In this document: in pieces, positions 51,870 through 60,836 of the stretch
Layout of the letters: every line of letters begins with the position of its first letter
Numbering within the stretch: position 1 is the stretch's first letter
From: Enterobacillus tribolii
GTDB taxonomy: Bacteria; Pseudomonadota; Gammaproteobacteria; Enterobacterales; Enterobacteriaceae
Reading direction: 5' to 3'
DNA: 64,000 nt
NCBI RefSeq assembly: GCF_003363015.1
Contig: NZ_QRAP01000001.1
Coordinates: forward strand, 107,070 to 171,069
Position numbers and translations under genes: made by a program
The notes under the pieces: generated by a model
Told to the model about the DNA's origin: nothing
Seen by the model: only the letters and a program-made list of their open reading frames with translations
The model's database searches: none

Positions 51870-52727
51870 TTATCGGCCCGAATCCGCTTCGATGAATCTG
51901 ACGACCGAATCCAGATCGCAGGACGGAATGACCTGTGTCGCAATCTGTTTGGCTTCCCGGATGCCGTGCTCGGGGACATAGCTCCGATCGGCATGCTTCA
52001 GCATGGACAAATCATTGTAGTTATCGCCGAAGGCAACCACTTCGTCCACATCGAGGCAGGCTCTGAGCGTGTTAATCGCCGAGTGCTTGGACGTTGTATC
52101 GCTGAGGATATTCATGAAGTAAATGTCCTCCCGGTCATGATAAACATCCCGGTTCAACAGGCAGTGTGCTCCCTGAAGCGTGCTGATGGTTTGCTGTAAC
52201 TGTTTTAGCCGGGCATCCTCATCGTACAGGACATAGTAAAGCGGAAGATAACCTTCGGGCAGGCACGAAAAATGATCAATCCTGAAGATATTATCCTTTA
52301 AAAACGGCCTCTTTCTTTCAATAAAGCGCCGACTCAGTGCGTTTCGCGCCGCGGTATAGAACAGCGCGTATTCATTGCCTTTGATGCAGTAGAGGAAGCC
52401 GTCCTGATCGGTATTTTCAAGAATCGCCGAAACGTGAATGATGAGATCCCTGGACAGGGATACAACATTAACCACCTCATTTTTCATCATATCAAACGTT
52501 AACAACCCGTCGCTCAACACGGCCGGGCAAGTAAACCTGGCTTCGCCAAGCAGCATTTTTACGGAGCTTAACGTTCTGCCGGTTGCGCAGGTAAACAACA
52601 CCCCTGACTCTGAGAAACGATTAATCGCATCGAGGGAATAGGGCGAGATCTTGCCTTTGCTGTTAAGCAGCGTTCCGTCCAGGTCGCTGATATAAAGCGT
52701 TCTTTTCATCTTAGTCATCGGCGTCAT
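51870..52727 (-). CDS. HAD hydrolase, Cof family (sugar phosphatase-like)
   Basis: Predicted Mg-dependent phosphatase. HAD motif I DLDGTLLN, motif II region CATGRTLSS, motif III Lys and motif IV GDNYNDLSML are all present, with a C2B cap between: a Cof-type (YidA/YbhA-like) enzyme acting on sugar phosphates or similar. About 285 residues; start may be ATG 52727, 52718 or 52709. It is divergent from the GntR regulator over a 158-base region with a dyad operator, and with the DeoC-like gene may form one small sugar-phosphate pathway. Confidence 0.87.
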   Translation of the reverse strand: MTPMTKMKRTLYISDLDGTLLNSKGKISPYSLDAINRFSESGVLFTCATGRTLSSVKMLLGEARFTCPAVLSDGLLTFDMMKNEVVNVVSLSRDLIIHVSAILENTDQDGFLYCIKGNEYALFYTAARNALSRRFIERKRPFLKDNIFRIDHFSCLPEGYLPLYYVLYDEDARLKQLQQTISTLQGAHCLLNRDVYHDREDIYFMNILSDTTSKHSAINTLRACLDVDEVVAFGDNYNDLSMLKHADRSYVPEHGIREAKQIATQVIPSCDLDSVVRFIEADSGR

Positions 52728-52844
52728 CCGTCATTGATCATTGATAGAACCGTCTTGGCAAGTTTCGCCGCTGTATGTATACACCTTTATTGCTCCTGCA
52801 AACCTCTCAGCGCTGTAGCCCCGGTTTCCTGCCTGAGTCAGGTA

Positions 52845-52865
52845 TTGTATGATACATATATGTAT
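52845..52865. promoter_or_regulatory. Candidate GntR operator upstream of the regulator gene
   Basis: TTGTATGATACATA contains the dyad TGTAT-G-ATACA and overlaps a second palindrome ATACATATATGTAT. The first 14 bases recur, inverted, before the deoC-like gene. Position 21-41 bases before the regulator start suits autoregulation and control of the divergent HAD gene. Confidence 0.7.
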
Positions 52866-52885
52866 TTTCATCTGACAAGACGCTT

Positions 52886-53698
52886 ATGGACACAGGACGC
52901 TACATCAAAGAGAACTTCCGTTTTAATGATGACACCGGTATTTCGATGTACTCTCAACTGGCCTCCTTTATCCGGCATCAGGTCCGGCTCGGCGTATTCA
53001 ACGTGAATGACAAAATAGTGACTGAAAATGAGCTATGCGACATTCTGAAAATCAGCAGAACTACCGTCCGGTTAGCCATGAATGAGCTTCTGGAAGAAGG
53101 ACTGATCGTACGCCAGCGGGGCAAAGGCTCGTTTGTCGCAGATAAGAAAATCAACCGCAAGCTGAACTCGCTGTATAATTTTTCCGACAGCATGCGCGAG
53201 CAGGGAATTAAACCCCATTCGGTGGTGCTGCAGGCTGCCGTTGTTGAAGCGGATGAGATGGCGGCCCAAAAGCTGAACCTCCCTGAAGGGCAACGGAAAA
53301 TATTTCTGCTTAAACGCGTGCGCTATGGCGATGACACGGCTTTACTCCTTGAAACCACGGCGATCCCCTATAACCTTTGCCAGGGCATAGAACAGTACGA
53401 CTTTGAAGTCAGGTCGTTGTACGATGTGCTGAAAAACCAGTTCGGCCTGAATATCACCCATGCCACGGAACGTATTGATGCCATTATCATTAATAAGTCG
53501 GCGGCTCACCATTTACAGTGCCCTGAAAAAGTCATGGCAGGGTATCAGATAGAACGTGTTTCCTTCCTCGAAAGCGGTTTTGTTTTTGAATACACAACTT
53601 CCGTGACCCGTGCGGATAAATGCAGCTTTAAGATCGATCTGTTTAATACCAATCAGTTCAAATCGCGCATTGATTTTTCCCGTCAGTTAAAACGTTAG
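52886..53698 (+). CDS. GntR/HutC-family transcriptional regulator
   Basis: DNA-binding repressor or activator. N-terminal winged HTH (about 20-85: IVTENELCDILKISRTTVRLAMNELLEEGLIVRQRGKGSFV) followed by a UTRA effector domain (about 105-250), which in this family binds phosphosugars or similar small molecules. It has 270 residues. The same operator-like 14-mer lies upstream of this gene and of the deoC-like gene, so these are its likely targets. Its effector is unknown. Confidence 0.9.
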   Translation: MDTGRYIKENFRFNDDTGISMYSQLASFIRHQVRLGVFNVNDKIVTENELCDILKISRTTVRLAMNELLEEGLIVRQRGKGSFVADKKINRKLNSLYNFSDSMREQGIKPHSVVLQAAVVEADEMAAQKLNLPEGQRKIFLLKRVRYGDDTALLLETTAIPYNLCQGIEQYDFEVRSLYDVLKNQFGLNITHATERIDAIIINKSAAHHLQCPEKVMAGYQIERVSFLESGFVFEYTTSVTRADKCSFKIDLFNTNQFKSRIDFSRQLKR

Positions 53699-53720
53699 GG
53701 CCATCCAGGCCCTTTCTTGT
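53697..53720 (+). terminator. gntR-type regulator terminator
   Basis: AGGGCC, loop ATCCA, GGCCCT, then TTCTTGTTGTT, starting on the stop codon. Confidence 0.7.
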
Positions 53721-53814
53721 TGTTACTCACTTCAGCAACACCTCAGCGCGTATTTATACGCTGAATGACGTACCCGCATTGTTACTCATTTCCTGTATCA
53801 ATCGCGCAAAACGT

Positions 53815-53828
53815 CTGATCTGGATCAA
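53815..53828. promoter_or_regulatory. FNR-like box upstream of deoC-type gene
   Basis: CTGAT-CTGG-ATCAA differs from the FNR consensus TTGAT-N4-ATCAA at one base. It lies 29 bases before the shared operator and 73 before the gene. It may be chance; it could also read as a CRP-like partial dyad. Confidence 0.4.
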
Positions 53829-53856
53829 CCCTGATGACTCACGTTTCATTGCATAT

Positions 53857-53870
53857 TATGTATCATACAA
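53857..53870. promoter_or_regulatory. Shared operator upstream of deoC-like gene
   Basis: TATGTATCATACAA is the exact reverse complement of the 14-mer before the GntR gene. It contains the TGTAT-N-ATACA dyad and lies 31-44 bases before the aldolase start, where a repressor would block transcription. Confidence 0.7.
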
Positions 53871-53900
53871 ATATAACAATTAACAAGTCAAAGGAATTAC

Positions 53901-54635
53901 ATGATGAAACCGAATAAAAAAGCCGCTGAAATGACTCCCGCTGAGCTCGGTCAATACATCGATCAATCTGTACTGAAACCGGGGTTCACGTTACAGGAGG
54001 TACGTAAATACATTCAGGAAGGGATTGATTACCAATGTAAAACCGTATGCATTAACCCGGCCTATCTGGACGTTGCGCGTGAGATGTGCAAGGAAACGGG
54101 CACCGGTATTTGCGTGGTGTGTGATTTCCCTTTTGGCACGTCGTCAACCGCGTCTAAGGTTGCGCAGGCAGAAATCATCTGTAGCCAGGGCGATGTAGAC
54201 GATCTGGATATCGTCGCCAACTACGGCTTTATCCGCAGCGGCCTGTGGGATGCGTTTGAACAGGATATCAGGGCGGTGGTCAATGTTGCCCATCGTTATG
54301 GTTCGTTGGTTAAAGTTATTTTTGAAACCGATGCGCTGACGACGGAGCAGGTTGCTCAGGCAACGGAATATGCCTGCCGCGCCGGAGTTGACTTCGTTAA
54401 GACCTCAACCGGCTTTTTTACCGGCGCAGAGAGCAAGGGCGCAACGCCTGAAATCATTGCCGTAATGATGACGGCGGCGCAAGGGCGCTGTAAGGTCAAA
54501 GGCTCCGGCTGCATCCGTACCCGCGAACATTTCCTGCAACTGATTGACATGGGTATCGACCGCATGGGGATCGGCTACCGCTCCACCGCAGAAGTGCTCG
54601 GCCTGAGCCCCCAAAGCCGCGTTGCTGATTCCTGA
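53901..54635 (+). CDS. DeoC-family aldolase (deoxyribose-phosphate aldolase-like)
   Basis: Class I TIM-barrel aldolase. The Schiff-base Lys167 in FVKTSTGF, the second Lys200 in KVKGSGCIRT and the Asp in DLDIVANYG correspond to E. coli DeoC Lys167, Lys201 and Asp102, so catalysis should be intact. The rest is divergent (CDFPFGTSSTASKV for the usual GFPLGANTTEVK), and it stands without deoABD. So it may cleave another deoxysugar phosphate rather than be the housekeeping deoC. AAAGGAA upstream of the ATG pair. Operator shared with the neighbouring GntR gene. Confidence 0.85.
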   Translation: MMKPNKKAAEMTPAELGQYIDQSVLKPGFTLQEVRKYIQEGIDYQCKTVCINPAYLDVAREMCKETGTGICVVCDFPFGTSSTASKVAQAEIICSQGDVDDLDIVANYGFIRSGLWDAFEQDIRAVVNVAHRYGSLVKVIFETDALTTEQVAQATEYACRAGVDFVKTSTGFFTGAESKGATPEIIAVMMTAAQGRCKVKGSGCIRTREHFLQLIDMGIDRMGIGYRSTAEVLGLSPQSRVADS

Positions 54636-54664
54636 CCTGATTAACTTCTTGCCCGGATGACATC

Positions 54665-54859
54665 ATGAGCCGGTTGGACGAACTGAAAATATGCGACGGC
54701 TGCAGCCGATACCGGCAACATGGAATCTGTCAGGTAATTTGCCCGCAGGGCAGCCATAATACCGGCTGCGGCCTGATGTGTTTAAACCGCGGCATGGCGC
54801 ATTTCCGCCCATGTTTTGCGCATGACGTTGAGTACGGTTTTCAACTGAGAGATGTTTAA
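54665..54859 (+). CDS. Possible small Cys-rich protein (doubtful)
   Basis: A 64-codon frame starting 29 bases after the deoC-like stop, with GGATG-like purines before its ATG. It contains six Cys within about 30 residues (ICDGC, GICQVIC, GCGLMC spacing), suggesting metal binding. However, its last 78 bases run antisense through the 3-prime end of the MocR gene, and I do not recognise a family. It may be a remnant or chance. Confidence 0.25.
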
Positions 54860-56269
54860 GGCGCCGAAGCCAAAAAACAGGGCTGAACGGCTGAAGGCGG
54901 CTTTCCATGCGGTTTCCGAACCGTTTGCCAGTTCCGCCATCGTGTCAAACCGTACCCCCGCCTGCAGGCAACGCTGACGAAACTGCGCAACGACCGAGTG
55001 AGAATGCGGCATGAGCAACGTCAGGTGTAGCCCGGCGGATGTTCCCCAGATTTCACTGTCCGGGAAAATGGCAGCCAGGCCTTGCGCTAATAACCGCTGG
55101 CGGGCCTCATACTCGCAGGTCAGCTTACTGATATGAGCGTAAAAAAGCTGCTTTTGCATCAGTTCGGCAAGGAACTGCTGCAATAGCCACAGGCTGCCGT
55201 TGTTACTGAGCGCTTTCAGGTTTTGCACGGCGCTCAGCAGCGCATCAGGGCAGATCAGGTAACCCAGTCGTGCCCCCGGACCGAGGCTTTTGGAAAATGT
55301 CCCCATATAAATAACGCGGTCCTGGCTGTCCATGGCTTTAAGCGCAGGCAGGGGGTTATCGGCGTAGTTAAAAACGGCGTCGTAATCATCTTCAATAATA
55401 TAAGAGCCGGCGCGTTGCGCCCATTGCAACAAAACTTCACGGCGCTCAAGCGACAGCGTACTGCCCATCGGATACTGATGGGCGGCAGTAACATAACAGA
55501 GCTGAACCGGCATTTCCGGTAGGTCATCAACGCGCAGCCCCTGGTTATCAACCGCAACGGCGGTTATTTGCGCGCCATAATAATTAAAAAGATGCCATGC
55601 GCCGGAATAACAGGGAGATTCCGTAACAATATGACATTTTTGCTGACAGGCATGTTGTCGGTGCAATATAAATAGTTGCCCTAATAAAGATAGTCCTTCC
55701 TGAATGCCATTAGTAATAATGATATTTTCCGCAGGAGTATTGATCCCGCGTGAGAAATGAAGATAGCGGGCCAGCTCTTTGCGTAATGATAATAATCCGC
55801 AAGGCGAGTGATAGCGCGTTATTAATTGCTCTTTGAGTACGGAAGATGAATTATTCCATCTGCGCCAGCTTGACCAGGGAAAAGCGTGGGGGTCGGGAAC
55901 GCCAAGCAAACAGTAATATTCTGTGCCGGCCTCGCGCCAGACATCCGCGGGGCGTTCAGCCGGGCTGACCCGGAGCGGCTCCGGCCCTTCGGTTGGCAGT
56001 AAAGGCCGGGCAACAGGCTTTATCTGCCGGGTGAAAATGACCTCATAGCCTATGCCGGGGCGGCTTTTAATATATCCGCCGGTGGTAAGTTTTTCATATG
56101 CCATGACGACGGTAATCCGCGCTGTCCGCAACTGATGGGCAAGCTGGCGGATGGACGGCAGTTTATCGCCGCAAAGAAGATCGCCTTCCGCTATTGCCTG
56201 GTAATAATGTTGAAATATCTGAATGTATAAGGGTATTTCACTCTGTTTATTCAGGAGAAGCGTTCCCAT
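54782..56269 (-). CDS. MocR-family regulator (GntR HTH fused to aminotransferase-like domain)
   Basis: PLP-dependent transcription factor type: an N-terminal GntR-like winged HTH (about 5-75; [28 protein letters not shown]) and a fold-type I aminotransferase domain with the PLP Lys in [15 protein letters not shown] and Asp/Tyr ligands in [11 protein letters not shown]. The start at 56269 has AAGGA 9 bases upstream; ATGs at 56275 and 56299 are alternatives. It is 495 residues. Divergent from torCAD over 174 bases, where a 23-base dyad lies. Known MocR proteins control PLP, GABA or amino-acid genes, so its partner here is unusual. Confidence 0.9.
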
Positions 56270-56341
56270 CAACATTATCCTTTCATTCGTTGTTTTCACC
56301 GAATATACCGGACGTCGGATGCCCCGGCGTTGACTCCCCGC

Positions 56342-56364
56342 AATAGATAACCGGTGTATCTATT
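56342..56364. promoter_or_regulatory. Dyad in MocR-torC intergenic region
   Basis: AATAGATA and TATCTATT are exact inverted arms around ACCGGTG, placed 72 bases from the MocR start and 79 from torC. It is a good candidate operator for the MocR protein. No TorR decamers (CTGTTCATAT) are visible in this interval. Confidence 0.6.
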
Positions 56365-56443
56365 AATCGAAAGGCGTGTCTCTATTGTGACTCAGACGCA
56401 TCGGTTAATGTGCGTTGATTAGCATTGGATGGGACAGTAAAAA

Positions 56444-57580
56444 ATGGCGTTAATTAAACGGCATGCATTATGGTGGGCGGTCGCCGGCGGGGTAATTACG
56501 GCTATAGTCATTCTGGGCGCATGGCAGGGCGTTCATTATACCAGCAGCACGGAATTTTGTTTGTCATGTCATTCCATGAATACCGCAGGAAAAGAATACC
56601 AGCAAAGTATCCATTTTAAAAACGCCTCCGGTGTTCGCGCCGAGTGCCGTGATTGCCACATTCCGCCCGGCGCCATTCCAATGTTGGTACGTAAAACCCA
56701 GGCGCTTAACGATCTGTACCGCACGTTTATTTCACCTTCGATTGATACCCCCGAAAAGTTTGCAGAAAAACGGGCCGAACTGGCGCAGCGCGAATGGAAG
56801 CGCATGAGCGACAGCGCATCGGCGACGTGTAAATCCTGCCATCGCTATGAGGCGATGGATCATGCCAGGCAGTCTCCCAATGCGGCGGCGCAGATGACGG
56901 CGGCCGCGGCTAAAAACAGCAACTGCATTGATTGTCACAAAGGCATTGCGCATCGCATGCCCGATATGAGCAGTGGTTTTCGCGATGAATTCAAAAGACT
57001 GGTGAGGCAAAGCGCGCCGCCGGTCGTGGGTAAAACGCTCTTTACGCTGACGGAAAAATCGATTTATGCCGGGCCGGACGGGGCTAAAGGCCGGGCCATG
57101 CTGATGCCGGCGACGGAGGTTCGTGTTCTGAGCCGGGAGGGAGATAACGTGCGGGTGGAGATTGTGGGCTGGCGTGAGAGTGCCGGGCGTGGGCGGGTCA
57201 TTACGCAGTATCCCGGCAAACGCGTGTTTTCCGCCGTTCTGGATGAATCCCTGATGCAGGGGGTAAAAGTGCTGAAAACTCAGGTCGATCCGGATTCACA
57301 CCAGGAGTGGCAGCAGATAAGCGTGCCGGTCTGGAGTCGCGGCGACGGCTTTATCAGCGACATCAGGCCTGTCTGGCAATACGCGGGGCAGATGCTGCAA
57401 AGCACCTGCAGCGCCTGCCACGGTGTGCCTGCGACAACCCGTTATAGCGCAAATGGTTGGATCGCCGGACTGAAGGCGATGTCGACCTACTACCGCTTAA
57501 GCAACGAAGAAGAACGCATTTTGCTTAAGTACCTCCAGACCCATGCCAGCGATGTGCCGCAAACAGAAAATAATAAGTGA
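56444..57580 (+). CDS. torC: Pentaheme c-type cytochrome TorC/TorY
   Basis: Membrane-anchored quinol dehydrogenase passing electrons to periplasmic TMAO reductase. One N-terminal transmembrane anchor (about 9-28), four NapC/NirT-type hemes (CLSCH 39, CRDCH 68, CKSCH 129, CIDCH 161) and a C-terminal monoheme domain (CSACH near 326): the five-heme arrangement typical of TorC/TorY/DorC rather than four-heme NapC. It has 378 residues (E. coli TorC 390, TorY 366). First gene of torCAD; torA begins 7 bases later. Confidence 0.93.
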   Translation: MALIKRHALWWAVAGGVITAIVILGAWQGVHYTSSTEFCLSCHSMNTAGKEYQQSIHFKNASGVRAECRDCHIPPGAIPMLVRKTQALNDLYRTFISPSIDTPEKFAEKRAELAQREWKRMSDSASATCKSCHRYEAMDHARQSPNAAAQMTAAAAKNSNCIDCHKGIAHRMPDMSSGFRDEFKRLVRQSAPPVVGKTLFTLTEKSIYAGPDGAKGRAMLMPATEVRVLSREGDNVRVEIVGWRESAGRGRVITQYPGKRVFSAVLDESLMQGVKVLKTQVDPDSHQEWQQISVPVWSRGDGFISDIRPVWQYAGQMLQSTCSACHGVPATTRYSANGWIAGLKAMSTYYRLSNEEERILLKYLQTHASDVPQTENNK

Positions 57581-57586
57581 GGAAAT

Positions 57587-60091
57587 ATGAAGGATAAGCA
57601 GCAGATTAACCTTTCCAGGCGACGGTTTGTTACCGGCATGATGGCGATGGGAACCGTCAGCATGCTTTCTCCCGGACCTCTCATCCCGAAAGTGTGGGCT
57701 GCGGGTGAAAGTACGGAACGTTGGGTCCAGTCCGGCTCTCACTTTGGCGCGTTTGAAGCGAAAGTGGTGAACGGTGAGTGGGTTGATACCCGTCCCTTCA
57801 GGCATGATAAATACCCGTGCGATATGCTGCAGGCCGTACGGGAAATCGTCTATAACCCTTCACGCGCCCGCTATCCGATGGTGCGTCTCGACTGGTTGCG
57901 CAAGCGGGAAAAATCAGACCGCAGCCAGCGGGGAGATAACCGCTTTGTGCGTGTCAGTTGGGATCAGGCATTAGATCTCGTTTATGCCGAGCTGGAGCGG
58001 GTACAGAAAACGCATGGTTCATCCGGCGTCTTTACGGGTCTTGCCGACTGGCAAATGGTGGGCAAGTATCACAAAGCGGGCGGCGCAATGGACAGAGGGT
58101 TGGGGCTGCACGGCAGTTATGTCACAACCGTCGGCGATTATTCCGCGGCTGCGGCTCAGGTTGTGTTGCCGCACGTGATCGGCTCGCTGGAAGTCTATGA
58201 ACAGCAAACATCGTTACCGCTGGTGATAGAACATACGGATACGATCGTCCTGTGGGGCTGTGATCCGATTAAAAACTTACAGATTGAGTTTCTCATTCCC
58301 GATCACGTGCCTTTCGGTTACTGGCAGCAGATAAAAGAGAAGGCCGCTGCGGGCAAAATACGCATTATCAGCGTCGATCCGGTGCGCAGTAAAACACAAA
58401 ACTACCTCAACGGCGAACAGTTGGCGTTACACCCGCAGACAGACGTGGCATTGCTGCTGGGGCTGGCTCATACGCTTTACGAAGAGAAGCTCTGTGATAC
58501 GGCGTTCCTCAGGGATTATACCGTCGGTTTTGATGCATTTTTACCTTACCTGCTGGGCGACAAGGACAAGCAACCGAAAAATGCCGAATGGGCGGCGGAG
58601 ATTTGCGGTTTGAGCGCTGACCAGATCCGCGGGTTTGCCCGTTTGCTGGTGAAAGGGCGCACGCAGATTATGGGCGGTTGGTGCGTACAGCGTATGCATC
58701 ACGGTGAGCAGTACCCCTGGATGCTGGTCGTGCTGGCCAGCATGATTGGGCAGATCGGGCTGCCAGGCGGCGGCGTAGGATTTGGCTGGCACTATAACGG
58801 TGGCGGTACGGTGACGTCTAAAGGACCGGTATTGTCGGGGCTGGGCAGCATTAATAACCCGCCGCCTCCTGTCCATGCGGCGGATTTCCGCGGCGCTTCG
58901 GCGCATATCCCCGTTTCCCGCATGGTGGACTGCCTGCTGTCGCCGGGCAAAAAGCTTGCCTTTAACGGGGAAACGCTGACCTTCCCGGATATCAAAATGG
59001 CGATTTTCAGCGCGGCGAATCCGTTTCATGCCCAGCAAGACCGTAATCGGATGATTGAAGCCTGGAAGAAGCTGGAGACGGTTGTTGTCCTCGATCATCA
59101 GTGGACGGCCTCCTGTCGCTTCGCGGATATTGTCTTGCCGGTCACAACCCGCTTCGAGCGCAATGATATAGAGCAGTTTGGGACACACTCCAATAAAGGG
59201 CTGATGGCGATTCGTCAGATCGTTCCTCCGCAATTTGAAGCGCGTCACGATTTCGAGGTATTCGCCGGGCTTTGTAAACGTTTTGGCCGTGAGGAAGCGT
59301 ACCGCGAAGGCCGCAATGAAATGCAGTGGATCCGGGCAATTTATGAAGAGGGGGCGAAGCAGGGGGCAATGAATGGCGTCGCCATGCCGGACTTTGACAC
59401 ATTCTGGAATGGCGATGGGTACATTGAGTTTCCGGCGGGCGAGCCCTGGGTTCGTCACGGCGATTTCCGGGAGGAGCCTGATTTAAATCCGCTGGGGACC
59501 CCTTCGGGGCTGATTGAAATTTACAGTAAAACGATAGCGGGGTTTAACTATGAGGATTGCCCCGGACATCCGGTGTGGATGGAACCGTTTGAGCTAAGAA
59601 AAACGGACGATAAGACGCAGAAATATCCGCTGCATTTGCAGTCATGTCATCCGGATAAACGCCTCCACTCGCAAATTTGCTCCAGTGAAGCCTGGCGCAA
59701 GACCTATGCCGTCGCTGAGCGTGAGCCGTTGTATATGAGTCAGAAAGATGCCGATGCGCGTGGATTGAAAGCGGGGGATGTCGCCCGGGTATTCAATTCC
59801 CGCGGGCAGATCCTTGCGGGCGTTGTCATCAGCGCAGACTATGCGCCGGGAGTGATTCGAATTCATGAGGGCGCATGGTACTCCCCGAAAGACGGGGGCA
59901 AAGCGGGAACGCTGTGTACCTATGGCGATCCTAACGTTTTGAGCGCGGATATCGGAACATCGCAACTGGCGCAGGGGCCATCAGCCCACAGCGTTCTGGT
60001 GGAGGTTGAACGTTACCGGGGAGAGTTGCCTGCCGTTACCGGGTTTGGCGGCCCGCATGAAGTGAAAGCGGAGGCGGATAATGCGGCCTGA
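57587..60091 (+). CDS. torA: Periplasmic trimethylamine-N-oxide reductase TorA (Mo-bisPGD)
   Basis: Reduces TMAO (and possibly other N- or S-oxides) in the periplasm. Tat signal LSRRRFVTG with twin Arg, predicted cleavage near AWAAG. It has a molybdopterin oxidoreductase core with the Mo-ligand Ser186 in VGDYSAAAAQV, EVYEQQTSLPLVIE, and VLWGCDPIKNLQIEFLIPDH, as in TorA/TorZ, and lacks an N-terminal Fe-S cluster motif. It has 834 residues (TorA 848, TorZ 809). BisC-like or DMSO activity cannot be excluded. It overlaps torD by 11 bases. Confidence 0.92.
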   Translation: MKDKQQINLSRRRFVTGMMAMGTVSMLSPGPLIPKVWAAGESTERWVQSGSHFGAFEAKVVNGEWVDTRPFRHDKYPCDMLQAVREIVYNPSRARYPMVRLDWLRKREKSDRSQRGDNRFVRVSWDQALDLVYAELERVQKTHGSSGVFTGLADWQMVGKYHKAGGAMDRGLGLHGSYVTTVGDYSAAAAQVVLPHVIGSLEVYEQQTSLPLVIEHTDTIVLWGCDPIKNLQIEFLIPDHVPFGYWQQIKEKAAAGKIRIISVDPVRSKTQNYLNGEQLALHPQTDVALLLGLAHTLYEEKLCDTAFLRDYTVGFDAFLPYLLGDKDKQPKNAEWAAEICGLSADQIRGFARLLVKGRTQIMGGWCVQRMHHGEQYPWMLVVLASMIGQIGLPGGGVGFGWHYNGGGTVTSKGPVLSGLGSINNPPPPVHAADFRGASAHIPVSRMVDCLLSPGKKLAFNGETLTFPDIKMAIFSAANPFHAQQDRNRMIEAWKKLETVVVLDHQWTASCRFADIVLPVTTRFERNDIEQFGTHSNKGLMAIRQIVPPQFEARHDFEVFAGLCKRFGREEAYREGRNEMQWIRAIYEEGAKQGAMNGVAMPDFDTFWNGDGYIEFPAGEPWVRHGDFREEPDLNPLGTPSGLIEIYSKTIAGFNYEDCPGHPVWMEPFELRKTDDKTQKYPLHLQSCHPDKRLHSQICSSEAWRKTYAVAEREPLYMSQKDADARGLKAGDVARVFNSRGQILAGVVISADYAPGVIRIHEGAWYSPKDGGKAGTLCTYGDPNVLSADIGTSQLAQGPSAHSVLVEVERYRGELPAVTGFGGPHEVKAEADNAA

Positions 60092-60683
60092 CGCTTTGTC
60101 ACATAAGCGTGCTGTGGTGTATCAGTGGTTCTCGCAGTTGCTTTACCGGGAGCTGACCGATAAGCAACTGCAGACATTGTGTCACCGGGAACACGGCCAG
60201 TGGATGGCATCGCTGGCGGCGCTCCCCGGTTTGCCTGAAAACGTCGCCACGTTTGAACGCCGTCGCGAGTACGTTTTGGCCCGTAAGGCGCGTCAACAGG
60301 AGCTGGCGGCGGATTACGCCACGCTTTTTCTGATCGGGCCGCCGTCTGGCGTCTCACCTTATGAGGGGCACTATCCGCATACCTCGCCCGCCAGAGCGCG
60401 CCAGGATATGCGACGCCTGCTGGCGCAGCGTCAGCAGGCGCCAGGCAACAATGAGGAAGCCGACCATGTGGCAATTCAGTTGGCGCTGATGGCCCGGCTG
60501 ATTGAGGACAACGCTGACCGGGAAACACAGCACCACTTCGTACATGCACATCTGATGAGCTGGCTACCGCTGTTCAGTGACTGCTGTGCAGAGCGTGATG
60601 AAACGGGATTCTATGCTGCGGCAGTGAAATTGATGACGAGCTTTGTTGCGCTGGATGAGGCGTGGCTGGTATGCGGCGATTAA
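60081..60683 (+). CDS. torD: TorD-family chaperone
   Basis: Cytoplasmic all-helical chaperone that binds the TorA Tat signal and helps Mo-cofactor insertion before export. It is 200 residues, with the loop PPSGVSPYEGHYPHT and the family motif EEADHVAIQLALMARL. Translationally coupled to torA by an 11-base overlap. Third gene of torCAD, followed by a T-tailed terminator. Confidence 0.92.
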   Translation: MRPDALSHKRAVVYQWFSQLLYRELTDKQLQTLCHREHGQWMASLAALPGLPENVATFERRREYVLARKARQQELAADYATLFLIGPPSGVSPYEGHYPHTSPARARQDMRRLLAQRQQAPGNNEEADHVAIQLALMARLIEDNADRETQHHFVHAHLMSWLPLFSDCCAERDETGFYAAAVKLMTSFVALDEAWLVCGD

Positions 60684-60706
60684 AGGGATAAACCGGCTGG
60701 TGGGGG

Positions 60707-60733
60707 CCAGCTTTCGTTTGGCTGGGGTTTTTT
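60707..60733 (+). terminator. torCAD terminator
   Basis: CCAGC, loop of 9, GCTGG, then GGTTTTTT. An alternative overlapping hairpin (GCTGG TGGGGG CCAGC) lies just upstream. Confidence 0.7.
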
Positions 60734-60813
60734 GGATAAGGTCACATAACGTTATGATGTAAAATGGCTTTTCATTTGCGCATATCTGCGCATGGCTTGT
60801 TTTCGCTGCCACT

Positions 60814-60836
60814 AAAAAGCCCCACATTATGGGGCC
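60814..60836 (-). terminator. Terminator of LprI-like gene
   Basis: Read leftward: TGGGGC pairs with GCCCCA around a 5-base loop, followed by TTTTTAG. It lies just past the stop at 60842. Confidence 0.85.
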
